The position numbers and the translations under genes were made by a program. A stretch of 64,000 bases of DNA from Clostridia bacterium (GTDB lineage: Bacteria > Bacillota > Clostridia > UMGS1840): the NCBI GenBank assembly GCA_017936745.1, contig JAGBEY010000015.1, positions 62,001-126,000 of the forward strand. The letters are read 5' to 3'. Shown here one piece after another: positions 35,557 through 44,964 of this stretch. Below the pieces are notes generated by a model. The model was not told the origin of the DNA, ran no database searches, and saw nothing but the letters and a program-made list of their open reading frames with translations. Each line of letters starts with the position of its first letter. Position 1 is the stretch's first letter.

Positions 35557-35585
35557 ATTATAGTATAAATTCAAAAATTTGTCAA
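35557..35585 (-). promoter_or_regulatory. Sigma-A promoter of mreB and the downstream cluster
   Basis: Perfect TTGACA (35580-35585), 17-bp spacer, TATAAT (35557-35562) on the minus strand, about 100 bp before mreB. Confidence 0.9.
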
Positions 35586-35610
35586 CCATTATCCTGTAAT
35601 TCTATCACAA

Positions 35611-35641
35611 AAAAAACGCCGCAGAAATCCTCTGCAGCGGT
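35611..35641 (-). terminator. Terminator-like hairpin after the mreB promoter region/SLH gene
   Basis: An imperfect hairpin centred on GCAGA/TCTGC with flanking CG pairs, followed on the minus strand by a run of eight T's. It lies 12 bp downstream of the SLH gene, upstream of the mreB promoter. Confidence 0.75.
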
Positions 35642-35652
35642 TTTATCTTCTC

Positions 35653-37704
35653 TTAGGGTTTGATTTTCAGAAAATGATACAAAATACTTGCCGCTTCAGC
35701 ACGACTCAGCTCTTTTGCCGGATAAAAATTTCCATCCTTATCTCCGCGGAAAATGCCCAGTCCTGCAGCTAGCGAAATATCTCCTTTCCATTTGGGATTA
35801 AGCTCATTCTCATCATGGAACGGATACACAAAAATATGGTCTAATTCCGCCACCTTCTGATATCCCATCCGATAAATCAGATATGCCGCCGAAGCCTCCT
35901 TGGTAAGCGGTGCATGGCAATCAGCAATTTCCGTACCCTCAATCCGGGAAATAAGCTCGTTGATTTGCTCGTCGGTATCACTGCCAATCATTTTTATGAA
36001 GGTGAGAAACTCTTTCTTAGTTACCCCATCATCAGGGCGGAACGCCTGCTCCGGAAAATAATAGCCGTTATCCAACAGGGTAAGAATCATTTCTTCTGCC
36101 CAGTGCCCTTTAATATCGAAATACTCGGGGGTAACTTTTACCTCCCGGATGGTGCCGTCATAATTCAGGACAGCTCCGGTAAAGGGATCAAACATTCTGC
36201 TGTCGCCGTTTAAGAAGGTATATGCCGTTTTATGCCCCTCTTTTGTGGGGATATAAGCCAGAGAAAACTCCATTTTGTCATCCATGATGTCCAGAATTGT
36301 CTCTTTTTTCATACAATCGGAAACATCAGGGAACGAAAGCCCGTCTGTCCAGCTTCTCTCAAACGCTCCTACCTGACCGTTTTTTGCATCCACACGAACA
36401 GAAAGACGATTTCCGTTCACCAAAATTCCGTTCTCCATTCGCTGATAAGTAATCCAGTAATAACCGGGCAGCTTTTCCTCTGCTTTCAAAGGAACATAAC
36501 GATACTCTTCTTTTGTATACCGGGTGTCCGAAAACACATCCGAGGCCTCTTTCAAGAGAAATTCCTCAGCAATTTTTTTTGCTTTTTCTTCGGTGAAATT
36601 CTTGTTTTCAAACGATACATCCGGCACGGAAAAGCTCTGCAATTGTGCGGTTTTTGCATTCAATGTCACGTTGGCATAGCCCTCGGTGTCATGCTTCAGG
36701 CGAAGCTGCCAGAAAAGCTTGGTTTCATCCCGATAATCCCGCTGTAATGAAGCAGTATGAAGCGTATAATTCTTCAATGTCGGAATCTTTTTTAAAGCAA
36801 TGCCCAGAATTTCCTCCTGAGAGTATACTTCTGCCACGTCGGACAATGCTTCCAGCTCCTCCGGCGTAAACTGCACCCCTGCCGCTGCTTCCTCTTTCAT
36901 CACGGCGTCTGCCATAGCCCCATTGGTGGTATAGCGATACAAATAGGATTCAGGAAAGTACGGCTCAAGCACCTCTCCCGTTACGGCATCCACAGCTTTC
37001 CCCGAGGTGTTTTTCAGAAAATACACGGGGAAAACCGTGTAGTCTTTTTTCTGATAATCATAATACAAACGGTATTCCAGCCCGATGTCAATTTCATTGA
37101 GATATGCCGTTTTTGCTTCTTCCTCCGTCAGCTTCACATCAGAAGAAAGAAGGGTTTTCGTTTGTTTTGCTCCCTGATAATTGCGGACGGTGCCGTGATA
37201 ACGGTCTACCGTAACCGAAAGTGTATTTGCGTAAACCGGAATTTCTCCGATAAACTCCCGGAATAAAAACTGTGCTGTACGGGAATTCAGATTTTCCTCC
37301 GGACGGATGATTTCTCTTAAGCGGGAATACAAATCAGGATTGACTCTTTCGATAAATGCCCGTGCAATTTCTTTCGCTTCCGTTTGTGTGTAGTTTGCCA
37401 GAGAATCGTCGTAAGACTCGGTATACACCCAGGAATAATAGTTTACCAGGTGACCGTCAGCAGAAAGGGTGGCTTCCATATTCCCCTGCTTTTCACCGGA
37501 CCAGTTAAAGTTCCAGTATACCGTTCCGTCTGCATCTGTTTCGGAGAAATAAGAAAATTCGGTGTACTCCTCCGGGATATCCAGAATTGTTTTCGCCTTA
37601 GTCAGCACCTCCTGCATCACCTGAGATTCCGTTTGTGCCAAAGCAGGAGAAAATGCCAGTAAAAAGCACAAAAAAAGTGAGAGTATCATTTTTAGTTTCA
37701 TCAA
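35653..37704 (-). CDS. Secreted YcdB/PepSY-like repeat protein with SLH domains
   Basis: 683 residues. Seen: a signal peptide (about 1-24), two or three copies of a YcdB-like (PepSY-related) domain marked by TEEEAKTAYLNEI, FTEEKAKKIAEEFLL and DAVTGEVL/FTGAVL turns, and C-terminal S-layer-homology motifs (KGHWAEEMILTLLDNGYYFPEQAFRPDDGVTKKEF, then GIFRGDKDGNFYPAKELSRAEAASILY). It is probably held on the cell wall through SLH binding to secondary polymers. Only about two complete SLH units are visible where three are common. Function unknown. Confidence 0.85.
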   Translation of the reverse strand: MMKLKMILSLFLCFLLAFSPALAQTESQVMQEVLTKAKTILDIPEEYTEFSYFSETDADGTVYWNFNWSGEKQGNMEATLSADGHLVNYYSWVYTESYDDSLANYTQTEAKEIARAFIERVNPDLYSRLREIIRPEENLNSRTAQFLFREFIGEIPVYANTLSVTVDRYHGTVRNYQGAKQTKTLLSSDVKLTEEEAKTAYLNEIDIGLEYRLYYDYQKKDYTVFPVYFLKNTSGKAVDAVTGEVLEPYFPESYLYRYTTNGAMADAVMKEEAAAGVQFTPEELEALSDVAEVYSQEEILGIALKKIPTLKNYTLHTASLQRDYRDETKLFWQLRLKHDTEGYANVTLNAKTAQLQSFSVPDVSFENKNFTEEKAKKIAEEFLLKEASDVFSDTRYTKEEYRYVPLKAEEKLPGYYWITYQRMENGILVNGNRLSVRVDAKNGQVGAFERSWTDGLSFPDVSDCMKKETILDIMDDKMEFSLAYIPTKEGHKTAYTFLNGDSRMFDPFTGAVLNYDGTIREVKVTPEYFDIKGHWAEEMILTLLDNGYYFPEQAFRPDDGVTKKEFLTFIKMIGSDTDEQINELISRIEGTEIADCHAPLTKEASAAYLIYRMGYQKVAELDHIFVYPFHDENELNPKWKGDISLAAGLGIFRGDKDGNFYPAKELSRAEAASILYHFLKIKP

Positions 37705-37775
37705 AAAATCCGACTCCTTTCCGCAAAAATGAGTGTGTCAAAAAAACTTTTTTGTTTTTTTGACGAGTAAAAAAT

Positions 37776-37814
37776 AAAAAAGTTCCGAAATTTTTCCAAT
37801 TCCGGAACTTTTTT
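37776..37814. terminator. Bidirectional-looking terminator after fba
   Basis: AAAAAAGTTCCG pairs with CGGAACTTTTTT, with an AT-rich loop in between. It lies 20 bp downstream of fba on the minus strand, and before the SLH gene. Confidence 0.85.
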
Positions 37815-37833
37815 CTCACATTTTAAAGCAAGC

Positions 37834-38697
37834 TTACGCTTTATTAACAGAACCAAACAGCTCCATTTTTTCTTTTACGGTAGCTTTGATTGCTTCCACA
37901 CCGGGTGCTAACAGCTTTCTGGGGTCAAAGCCTTTGCCTTCCAAATCTTTGCCTGCTTCAATATATTTTCTGGTAGCTTCCGCAAAGGTCAGCTGACATT
38001 CGGTATTTACATTGATTTTAGAAACGCCCAGAGAGATTGCTTTCTGAATCATATCTGCCGGGATGCCGGTGCCGCCGTGAAGAACCAGAGGCATAGCGCC
38101 GGTTTTCTGCTGAATTTTATCCAGTGCTTCAAAGTTTAAGCCTGCCCAGTTTGCAGGATATTTTCCGTGAATGTTACCAATCCCTGCTGCCAGCATATCT
38201 ACACCCAAATCTGCAATCAGTTTACATTCATCGGGATCTGCTACCTCGCCTGCGCCAACCACGCCGTCTTCTTCACCGCCGATAGAACCAACTTCTGCTT
38301 CTACAGAGATGCCTTTTGCATTTGCCATTGCGATGATTTCTTTGGTTTTCTGAATGTTTTCATCAATGTCGTAATGAGAACCGTCAAACATAACGGAAGA
38401 GAAGCCTGCTTCAATACATTTGATAGCACCTTCATAGCTGCCGTGGTCTAAGTGCAGAGCAACAGGAACAGTGATGCCCAGGTCTTCCACCATTGCTTTT
38501 ACCATAGCGGTAACGGTTTTAAAGCCGGTCATATATTTACCTGCACCCTCGGAAACACCTAAAATAACGGGGGAATTACATTCCTGTGCAGTTAAGAGAA
38601 TTGCTTTGGTCCATTCTAAATTGTTGATGTTGAACTGACCAACTGCATATTTTCCTTCCTTTGCTTTTTTGAGCATTTCGCTTGCAGAAACTAACAT
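37834..38697 (-). CDS. fba: Class II fructose-1,6-bisphosphate aldolase
   Basis: A 287-residue zinc-dependent glycolytic aldolase. Seen: ALHLDHGSYEGAIKCIEAGFSSVMFDGSHYD with the metal-binding His and the catalytic Asp, GSIGGEEDGVVGAGE, and GNIHGKYPANW and LHGGTGIP with the remaining metal histidines. Start at ATG 38697 (MLVSASEML) follows AGGAGG; the upstream open extension has no support. Confidence 0.96.
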   Translation of the reverse strand: MLVSASEMLKKAKEGKYAVGQFNINNLEWTKAILLTAQECNSPVILGVSEGAGKYMTGFKTVTAMVKAMVEDLGITVPVALHLDHGSYEGAIKCIEAGFSSVMFDGSHYDIDENIQKTKEIIAMANAKGISVEAEVGSIGGEEDGVVGAGEVADPDECKLIADLGVDMLAAGIGNIHGKYPANWAGLNFEALDKIQQKTGAMPLVLHGGTGIPADMIQKAISLGVSKINVNTECQLTFAEATRKYIEAGKDLEGKGFDPRKLLAPGVEAIKATVKEKMELFGSVNKA

Positions 38698-38924
38698 CGT
38701 AAAAATCCTCCTCGATTTTCGTATATATGATATAATTTTAATACAATTTTTTACATCGGTATTCATTATACAACATTGTCAAAAAAAAATCAAACCTTTT
38801 TTCAAAAAAATTCCGATTTTTTTTATTTTCTCCCTTTGGCACGAAATTGGAGACATTTTTTTCTGTTTTTCGTGAATTGTTACAATGAGACACCAGAATT
38901 TCCCGATAAAATCCCTCGGAATGA

Positions 38925-38953
38925 TTGACATTTCCTATTATATATGGTAAATT
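38925..38953 (+). promoter_or_regulatory. Predicted promoter of the murJ cluster
   Basis: TTGACA (38925-38930), 17-bp spacer, TAAATT (38948-38953), about 50 bp before murJ. The remainder of 38698-38924 is A/T-rich with no clear gene. Confidence 0.7.
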
Positions 38954-39004
38954 ATTATAATAGGAATATTCTATGTTATCATATAAAAAGCAAAGGAAGC
39001 TGTT

Positions 39005-40522
39005 ATGAAAAAATCCATTAAAACTGTGGGCTTTATGTTTCTGATGATACTTCTTTCCAAGGTGCTTGGACAAGCAAGAGAAATGCTTATTGCCCAGATT
39101 TACGGCTCTTCGGGAGACGCCTCTGCCTTTTACGGTGTTTCCGCACTGCCCCTGAACTTATTTGATATTGTGTTTGCCTCGGCTGTCAGCTCTGCCTTTA
39201 TCCCCGTGTATAACACTTACTTAGAGCAAGACGGGGAGCAGGAGGGAGACCGGTTTGCCTCGGCATTTTTAAATGTTATTTTTTTAGGGTCTCTTGCCTT
39301 TACCGTCGTTCTGATGCTGTTTGCTTCTCCCTTAGTCAGCGTAATGGCAGGCGGTCTGGTTGGACAGGTCAGGGAAACTGCTATCCGTCTGTTAATCATT
39401 ATGCTTCCCATGACGGTGTTTGCCTCCCTCGCCTTTTCGTTGGTGGGACTTCTCCAATCCAAAGGAGAATTTTCCATTCCGGCTATGATGAGTCTCATTT
39501 CCAATGCTGTGGTCATTTTATATCTTTGCATCGGCAACCGTTATTTCGGCATTGAGGGGTTGGCAGTTTCTTTGGTAGCAGGCTGGGCACTCCAGTTTGC
39601 CATTCAGATTCCCGTTGCCAAGAAAAAAGGCTTCCACTATCAGCCGGTGCTTCGTCACGAAGGGCTAAAAACAGTGGTAAAATTAGCACTTCCCGTTATG
39701 GTGGGAACCTGGATTCAGCCCATTTCGGTTATCATCAACAATGCATTCGGGTCGTCTATTCCCGGTGCACTCACTACCTTAAACTGGGCAAACAAGCTTT
39801 ATCTGATTGTATCAAGTGTATTTACCGTCAGCTTAACCAACTACATTTTCCCCCGTCTTTCCCGTCAGTCGGTGCAGGAGGACAGTGATTCTTATAAAAA
39901 CACATTAAAGGTTTCGTTCCTGCTGATTGTCACCGTGTTAATCCCCATCACCGTTCTGATGCTGGTGTTTAAAACTCCCATTATCGAAATCGTATATAAA
40001 CGTGGGGCTTTTACCGATAAAGATTTATATTTAACGGCAGGTGCTTTTTTCTACTATTCGCTTGGAATCCCGTTTTACGGACTGCTGGACCTGCTCAATA
40101 AGGCATACTATGCCAGAAAGAATATGCTTGTTCCCTCTGTCACTGCGGCGGCGGCAATTCTGTTCAACATCACAGTGTCATTCGTCTTAAAAGGCATTAT
40201 GGCATCCTTTGGACTGGCACTTGCCACCAGCTTAACCGCCGTGTTTATGTCTGTTGTACTTCTGACACTTTTAAACCGTGATCTTGGCTTTTTAACCAAA
40301 AAAGACGGGATGGATATTCTGATCTATGTGTTATTCGGAGCTCTGATGTTCCCCGTTTGTATCCTTTGCTACCGGATGTTCCCGGGAAAAGCCTCTCTTT
40401 TGGGCAATATTTTTGCCGTGGGAGTATCCTCTGTGGCAGGGCTTTTGGTATATGGCGGATGTGTATGGTGTTTCCGCCCTGATGTGAGAAATTTTGTGAA
40501 GAAAGGAATTTTAAAACGATGA
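39005..40522 (+). CDS. murJ: Lipid II flippase MurJ (MviN family)
   Basis: A 505-residue MOP-superfamily membrane protein with about 14 helices. It moves lipid II across the membrane. Seen: the start MFLMILLSKVLGQAREMLIAQIYGSSGDASAFYG and PLNLFDIVFASAVSSAFIPVYN, close to MurJ signatures, and SFILPVMVGTWIQPISVIINNAFGS-type central helices with the conserved charged positions. It might instead be a polysaccharide flippase, given the downstream genes. First gene of a plus-strand cluster. Confidence 0.85.
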   Translation: MKKSIKTVGFMFLMILLSKVLGQAREMLIAQIYGSSGDASAFYGVSALPLNLFDIVFASAVSSAFIPVYNTYLEQDGEQEGDRFASAFLNVIFLGSLAFTVVLMLFASPLVSVMAGGLVGQVRETAIRLLIIMLPMTVFASLAFSLVGLLQSKGEFSIPAMMSLISNAVVILYLCIGNRYFGIEGLAVSLVAGWALQFAIQIPVAKKKGFHYQPVLRHEGLKTVVKLALPVMVGTWIQPISVIINNAFGSSIPGALTTLNWANKLYLIVSSVFTVSLTNYIFPRLSRQSVQEDSDSYKNTLKVSFLLIVTVLIPITVLMLVFKTPIIEIVYKRGAFTDKDLYLTAGAFFYYSLGIPFYGLLDLLNKAYYARKNMLVPSVTAAAAILFNITVSFVLKGIMASFGLALATSLTAVFMSVVLLTLLNRDLGFLTKKDGMDILIYVLFGALMFPVCILCYRMFPGKASLLGNIFAVGVSSVAGLLVYGGCVWCFRPDVRNFVKKGILKR

Positions 40523-42015
40523 TAAAACTGTTTCAAGAGTCCAAAACCTATCAAATCATCAAAAAAATCTATCTCTTTTTCCTGATTCCTTTCCGTGAAA
40601 CCTTTGTCTATAAACTGTTTATGACCGATTTGGGAAAAGAGCTGTGGGAATCCTCCCTGGTCTACAAGCTGATTGTTGCCATCCGAGAGCTGATTGCCAA
40701 AGTAAGTGGCTGCATCACTCAAAGTGTGAGCTGGAGATGGATTCGGAAAACCTTTTCCAAAACCACACTCCCCGAAATTATTTCCACCAGTAAAATTTTA
40801 GGGTGGCTTCATATTTCGGGAGAGGGCTACAGCCTTGCCTTTTTCGTGTTTCTTCTCCTTTTGTTTTTAGCAGGGATTCTCCCCACAATGGCTGTGGTAG
40901 GGCTGGTTCTGATTACTTTGGTCTTTTCCCTGTTTGACTCCGATTTTAAACAAAATCTCTTAAAAACCAAACCCATTTTCACCGATGCTTTGGTAGGGTT
41001 GTATCTCATTTCCCTTATCTGGGGCTTGTTCCTTTCCAAAGACCCGGGCAAATTCCAAATCTTTTTGGTCTATTTTGTTTTTGTGGGCTTGTATTACGGA
41101 GTCCGCTATTATATTTCTACCGAACGCAGATTGATTTTAAGCGTTTCCTACTTTACACTTTCGGGCATTTTCGTTTGTGGCTACGGCTTCTTGCAGTACA
41201 TCACAGGAAGCTACGAAACCACCACCTGGACCGATACACAGCTGTTTTCCGATATTTCGGGCAGAATTTATTCCACCTTTCAGAATCCCAATGTGTTCGG
41301 AGAATATCTTCTGTTTTTAATTCCCCTTTCCATTGCCATGTTTTTAATTGCTAAAAACAAGCTGCACAAGGTGGTCTACGGCGGATGTGTCTTAGCTTCT
41401 CTTGCCTGCCTTATTCTCACCTATTCCCGAGGCTGCTGGCTGGGGCTGATTGCCGGAATGGGGCTGTTTTTACTGTTGCTTTATAAAAAAACTCTCATTC
41501 CCTTGTTCTTTTTAGCACCCTTTTCCATTTTTGTTATTCCAGAAAGTATTATCAACCGATTTTTAAGCATCGGAAATTTAAAAGACGGTTCTACCGCATT
41601 TCGTGTGTATGTGTGGAGAGGCACGGTAGATATGCTAAAGAAGCTCTGGCCCACCGGAGCGGGTTTAGGAAACTACTCCTTTGAAGTAGCCTATGCCCCC
41701 TTTGCCTATATGGACATTATGGCACCGCACTCTCACAGCTTATATTTCCACTTACTTTCCGAAACCGGTTTGTTTGGTTTCTTAGCCTTTGTATTTTTGG
41801 CATACTTTATCTTACGGCAGCTGTTTTTAGTTTACAAAAATCCCAAATCCAGAGAGATGCAGATTCTTGCCATTGCCCTGGTATCAGGCTTTGTTTCATT
41901 CCTCATTCAGGGATTTTTCGATAATACATTCTATAACTACAGAATGTATATGCTGTTCTTTGCATTGTTAAGTGTGGCAGCATCCCTTTATGCAGTAGGA
42001 GGAAAAGAGCAATGA
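40519..42015 (+). CDS. O-antigen ligase family (Wzy_C) membrane protein
   Basis: 498 residues with about ten membrane helices after a soluble N-terminal 75 residues. Seen: YVWRGTVDMLKKLWPTGAGLGNYSFEVAYAPFAYMDIMAPHSHSLYFHLLSETGLFGFLAF, where the H-S-H and G-L-G-N pattern is the WaaL/Wzy_C loop. Such enzymes transfer or polymerise surface glycans. It overlaps murJ by four bases (ATGA) and the next glycosyltransferase by four. Confidence 0.85.
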   Translation: MIKLFQESKTYQIIKKIYLFFLIPFRETFVYKLFMTDLGKELWESSLVYKLIVAIRELIAKVSGCITQSVSWRWIRKTFSKTTLPEIISTSKILGWLHISGEGYSLAFFVFLLLLFLAGILPTMAVVGLVLITLVFSLFDSDFKQNLLKTKPIFTDALVGLYLISLIWGLFLSKDPGKFQIFLVYFVFVGLYYGVRYYISTERRLILSVSYFTLSGIFVCGYGFLQYITGSYETTTWTDTQLFSDISGRIYSTFQNPNVFGEYLLFLIPLSIAMFLIAKNKLHKVVYGGCVLASLACLILTYSRGCWLGLIAGMGLFLLLLYKKTLIPLFFLAPFSIFVIPESIINRFLSIGNLKDGSTAFRVYVWRGTVDMLKKLWPTGAGLGNYSFEVAYAPFAYMDIMAPHSHSLYFHLLSETGLFGFLAFVFLAYFILRQLFLVYKNPKSREMQILAIALVSGFVSFLIQGFFDNTFYNYRMYMLFFALLSVAASLYAVGGKEQ

Positions 42016-43124
42016 TAAAAGTTTTAATGGTCATTTCCGACACCAACATCGGCGGTGCAGGCAAATGGATTGGTGAAGCCTACCGCTGTATGGACAAATC
42101 CCGTTTTCAGGTGAAAGCGGTTGTCCCCACCAATTCCAAGCTGACAGAGCTGTACGAGGGTCTGGGGATGTCCGTCATCGAATGCGACGGCATTGCGGAC
42201 CAAAGCTTTTCCAAAAACGGTGTGAAAGCACTCTACCGCATTTTCCGAAAGGAACAGCCCCATATCGTTCATTCCCACGGAACCATGTCGGCAAGAATTG
42301 CGGCAAAGCTTCCCTTTTCTCATGTAAAAAAAGTAGTATACACCCGTCACAGTGTGTTTGAACCCCAAGGCTTTTTCACCACACCTTTCGGAAAAATCAT
42401 AAACCGCATTCTCACTGCACTGACCTCTGACCGTATCACCGCAGTGTGTGAAGCGGCAAAGAAAAATCTGACCGACACGGGAGTTAACCCAACAAGCGTT
42501 ACCGTGGTGTATAACGGGGTAGAGCCCCTCCCCACCCCCTCTCCCGAACAAATTGCCAATGCAAAAAAACACTTTGGCGTTTCGGAGGAGGAAACCGTAT
42601 GCTCCATCAGTGCAAGGCTGAATCCGGTCAAAGGTCACCGCTCTTTGGTAGAGGCGGTGCACAAGATGAAATCCAGAGAAAATATGAAGTTTTTCATTGC
42701 AGGAACAGGAACAGAGGAAGAACCGCTCAAGAAAATGGTGGCTGATTACAACCTGGAGGACACCATTATCTTCACCGGATTTTTATCCAACGTCTCAGAG
42801 CTGCTCTATGCAACCGATGTACTCTTAAACTGCTCCTACGGAACCGAAGCCTGTAGCCTGGCAATCTTAGAAGCCTTTTCTCTTGGCATCCCCTGCATTG
42901 CTACCGATTATGGCGGCAATCCCGAGCTTGTAAAGCACGAAGAAAACGGTATCTTATACCCCACCAACGATGTAGCGGCTTTCACAAAGGCGTTAGAACG
43001 GATACAAGCGCAGCCTGACCTCATCAAGCAATACGGAGAGCAGGCAAAGAAAACCTATGAATCGGCCTTTACCGTAGAAATTATGACCAAAAATATTGAG
43101 AAAGTATATGAGGAACTGTTATGA
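42012..43124 (+). CDS. Glycosyltransferase family 4 protein
   Basis: 370 residues, GT-B fold. Seen: N-terminal MVISDTNIGGAGKWIGEAYRCMD, the HSHGTMSARIAAKLP region, and the C-terminal nucleotide-sugar site SISARLNPVKGHRSLVEAV ... EACSLAILEAFSLGIPCIATDYGGNPELVKHEENG with the E-x7-E motif. Probably adds a sugar to a lipid-linked surface glycan. Overlaps neighbours by ATGA on both sides. Confidence 0.9.
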   Translation: MIKVLMVISDTNIGGAGKWIGEAYRCMDKSRFQVKAVVPTNSKLTELYEGLGMSVIECDGIADQSFSKNGVKALYRIFRKEQPHIVHSHGTMSARIAAKLPFSHVKKVVYTRHSVFEPQGFFTTPFGKIINRILTALTSDRITAVCEAAKKNLTDTGVNPTSVTVVYNGVEPLPTPSPEQIANAKKHFGVSEEETVCSISARLNPVKGHRSLVEAVHKMKSRENMKFFIAGTGTEEEPLKKMVADYNLEDTIIFTGFLSNVSELLYATDVLLNCSYGTEACSLAILEAFSLGIPCIATDYGGNPELVKHEENGILYPTNDVAAFTKALERIQAQPDLIKQYGEQAKKTYESAFTVEIMTKNIEKVYEELL

Positions 43125-43588
43125 AAAAAGTAGTAAAATATGGCATCGAAATCGTGGTAATTCTCGTCATTTTACTGGCGGCACTTTACGGCATTACCAA
43201 AATCAACACCTCCCTCACCCGAACCAATCAGCAAAAGGTTCTGATTACCTTTGAAGCACAAAACTTAGAAGCAGAGCTTCTTTCCAAAATGGAATCGGGC
43301 GACAAAATTACCGACAATGCAAAAACCACCTACTTAGGGGAAATTATTTCTCTTTCCGAGCAATACCCCTACACCAAATCAGTAAAAAATTACGATACCA
43401 ACTCCTTTATGCAGGTGGAAGTGCCAAATCGTTTTAACCGGGATATCACCGTTGCCGTGATGGCAGATGTAACCGATTCTTCTGTAATGGTAGGCGAAAC
43501 TGAGCTGAAAATCGGATACACAATCCCGCTCATTAACGAAAAATATATGGTGAACTCCATCATCACCAATATCGAACTCAGTAAGTAA
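43121..43588 (+). CDS. DUF4330-like membrane-anchored protein
   Basis: 155 residues: one N-terminal membrane helix (about 7-26), then an extracytoplasmic beta-rich domain. No catalytic residues are evident. It resembles the next gene in overall plan (helix, QKVLITFEAQ/VQITYDLQ strand, C-terminal beta segment), and both sit in a polysaccharide cluster, so they may be paralogous partners in glycan export or assembly. Function unknown. Confidence 0.65.
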   Translation: MKKVVKYGIEIVVILVILLAALYGITKINTSLTRTNQQKVLITFEAQNLEAELLSKMESGDKITDNAKTTYLGEIISLSEQYPYTKSVKNYDTNSFMQVEVPNRFNRDITVAVMADVTDSSVMVGETELKIGYTIPLINEKYMVNSIITNIELSK

Positions 43589-43603
43589 TTCGGGAGGAAC
43601 AAA

Positions 43604-44089
43604 ATGATGATAAAAAACGGAAAACTCTTTGGCAAGCTCAATCTCTTTGATTTTGCAGTCATTCTGCTTGTAGTGGTTCTCGTATTCGGAATCGGCTACA
43701 AATTTCTGGTATTAAACCGGGAAGAACAAAAAAATACTGTGCAAATTACCTACGATTTACAGATTAAATCTGTCCGTGATGTTACCGTCAACGCTTTCCA
43801 TGAGGGAGACACCGTCTATCACTACAAATTAGACGAAGCCATCGGCACCGTCAAAGAAATCAATGCCGTTCCGGCAACCGATAGTATGGACACCTTAGAC
43901 GGAAGTGTGGTAGATGCCACTGTAGAAGGACGCTATGATGTCACCGTCACCGTAACGGGTACTGCAGTGCTTCAGGACGACGGAAACCTGATGATGGGCA
44001 AGGCAAAAATCGTTGAGGGAACAGAGCTTCGTGCCTCCACCCAACTGGCAAACTGCACTGCAACCATCAAAAATGTGCAATGGCAGTAA
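43604..44089 (+). CDS. DUF4330 family membrane-anchored protein
   Basis: 161 residues. Seen: the DUF4330 N-terminal pattern NGKLFGKLNLFDFAVILLVVVLVFGIGYKFL, one membrane helix, and an outer beta-rich domain (VTVNAFHEGDTVYHYKLDEAIGTVKEI, then VTVTGTAVLQDDGNLMMGKAKIVEGTEL). DUF4330 proteins are found with polysaccharide genes in Clostridia. GGAGG precedes the start. Its end overlaps the pseudouridine synthase start by 10 bp. Confidence 0.8.
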   Translation: MMIKNGKLFGKLNLFDFAVILLVVVLVFGIGYKFLVLNREEQKNTVQITYDLQIKSVRDVTVNAFHEGDTVYHYKLDEAIGTVKEINAVPATDSMDTLDGSVVDATVEGRYDVTVTVTGTAVLQDDGNLMMGKAKIVEGTELRASTQLANCTATIKNVQWQ

Positions 44090-44964
44090 GAGAATCCCTT
44101 ACTTTTGTTGCGAAAACAAGCTATAAGCGGTTGGATTTTTTCTTGAAACAGATGGGAATTTCCCGCCGTCTGATTACCACACTCAAATATATCGAGTGTC
44201 TCCGCATCAATCATCAAAGTGCCACAACCATTCAACCCGTATTTCCCGGTGATACCGTGACTCTCCTGTTCCCCCGGGAGGCTATCCTCTCCTGCGAGCC
44301 TGAGGTCGGGGAAATCAACGTGGTATATGAGGATGAGGACATTCTGGCGGTAAACAAGCCTTACGGCATCGCCACCCATCCGGCATTAGGAACAAAAAAC
44401 GGTACCCTCGGAAATTTTGTGTCACACTATTATCAGGCACAGGGCTGCCCGCTCCCTTTTCGTCCTGTCAGCCGACTGGATAAGGAAACTTCGGGGATTC
44501 TCCTCATTGCAAAGCACAGCTTATCTCACCACAGCTTATCGGAACAACAAAAAAACGGAAGCTTTCAAAAAAAATATCTGGCACTGGCAGAGGGAATCTT
44601 TCAAAAAAAGACAGGAGACCTGATCTACCCTATCGCCAGAGAATCTGAAACCTCTTTGCGCCGTGTAGTAAGAGCAGACGGAAAGCCGGCACAGACAAGG
44701 TATTGTGTGTTGGAAGAAAATGAGCAGGCTTCTCTTCTGGAGCTGCAGCTTTTCAGCGGTCGGACCCATCAGATTCGGGTGCATCTTTCCCATATCGGGC
44801 ATCCTGTTGTGGGAGACCGCATCTACGGAACACCCTCTGACCGCCTGTATCTTCATTCCCATACGATCCGATTTTTCCATCCCGTCACCGGTCAGGAAAT
44901 GGAGCTGAGTGCTCCTTGCGATTTCAATTTATCCCAAATAGAAAACGAGGAACTAAAACTATGA
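44080..44964 (+). CDS. RluA-family pseudouridine synthase
   Basis: 294 residues. Seen: a short N-terminal S4-like region (LDFFLKQMGISRRLITTLKYIECLRIN), and the catalytic RPVSRLDKETSGILLIAK motif with nucleophile D134, followed by QTRYCVLEENEQASLLELQLFSGRTHQIRVHLSHIGHPVVGDRIYG. It isomerises uridine in rRNA or tRNA; the exact target is not predictable. Starts inside the DUF4330 gene. Confidence 0.88.
   Translation: MAVRESLTFVAKTSYKRLDFFLKQMGISRRLITTLKYIECLRINHQSATTIQPVFPGDTVTLLFPREAILSCEPEVGEINVVYEDEDILAVNKPYGIATHPALGTKNGTLGNFVSHYYQAQGCPLPFRPVSRLDKETSGILLIAKHSLSHHSLSEQQKNGSFQKKYLALAEGIFQKKTGDLIYPIARESETSLRRVVRADGKPAQTRYCVLEENEQASLLELQLFSGRTHQIRVHLSHIGHPVVGDRIYGTPSDRLYLHSHTIRFFHPVTGQEMELSAPCDFNLSQIENEELKL

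Noticed and set aside
38698-38766. Upstream extension of fba by 23 codons
   Set aside because: Aldolases start near MLVSASEML, which has AGGAGG directly before it.
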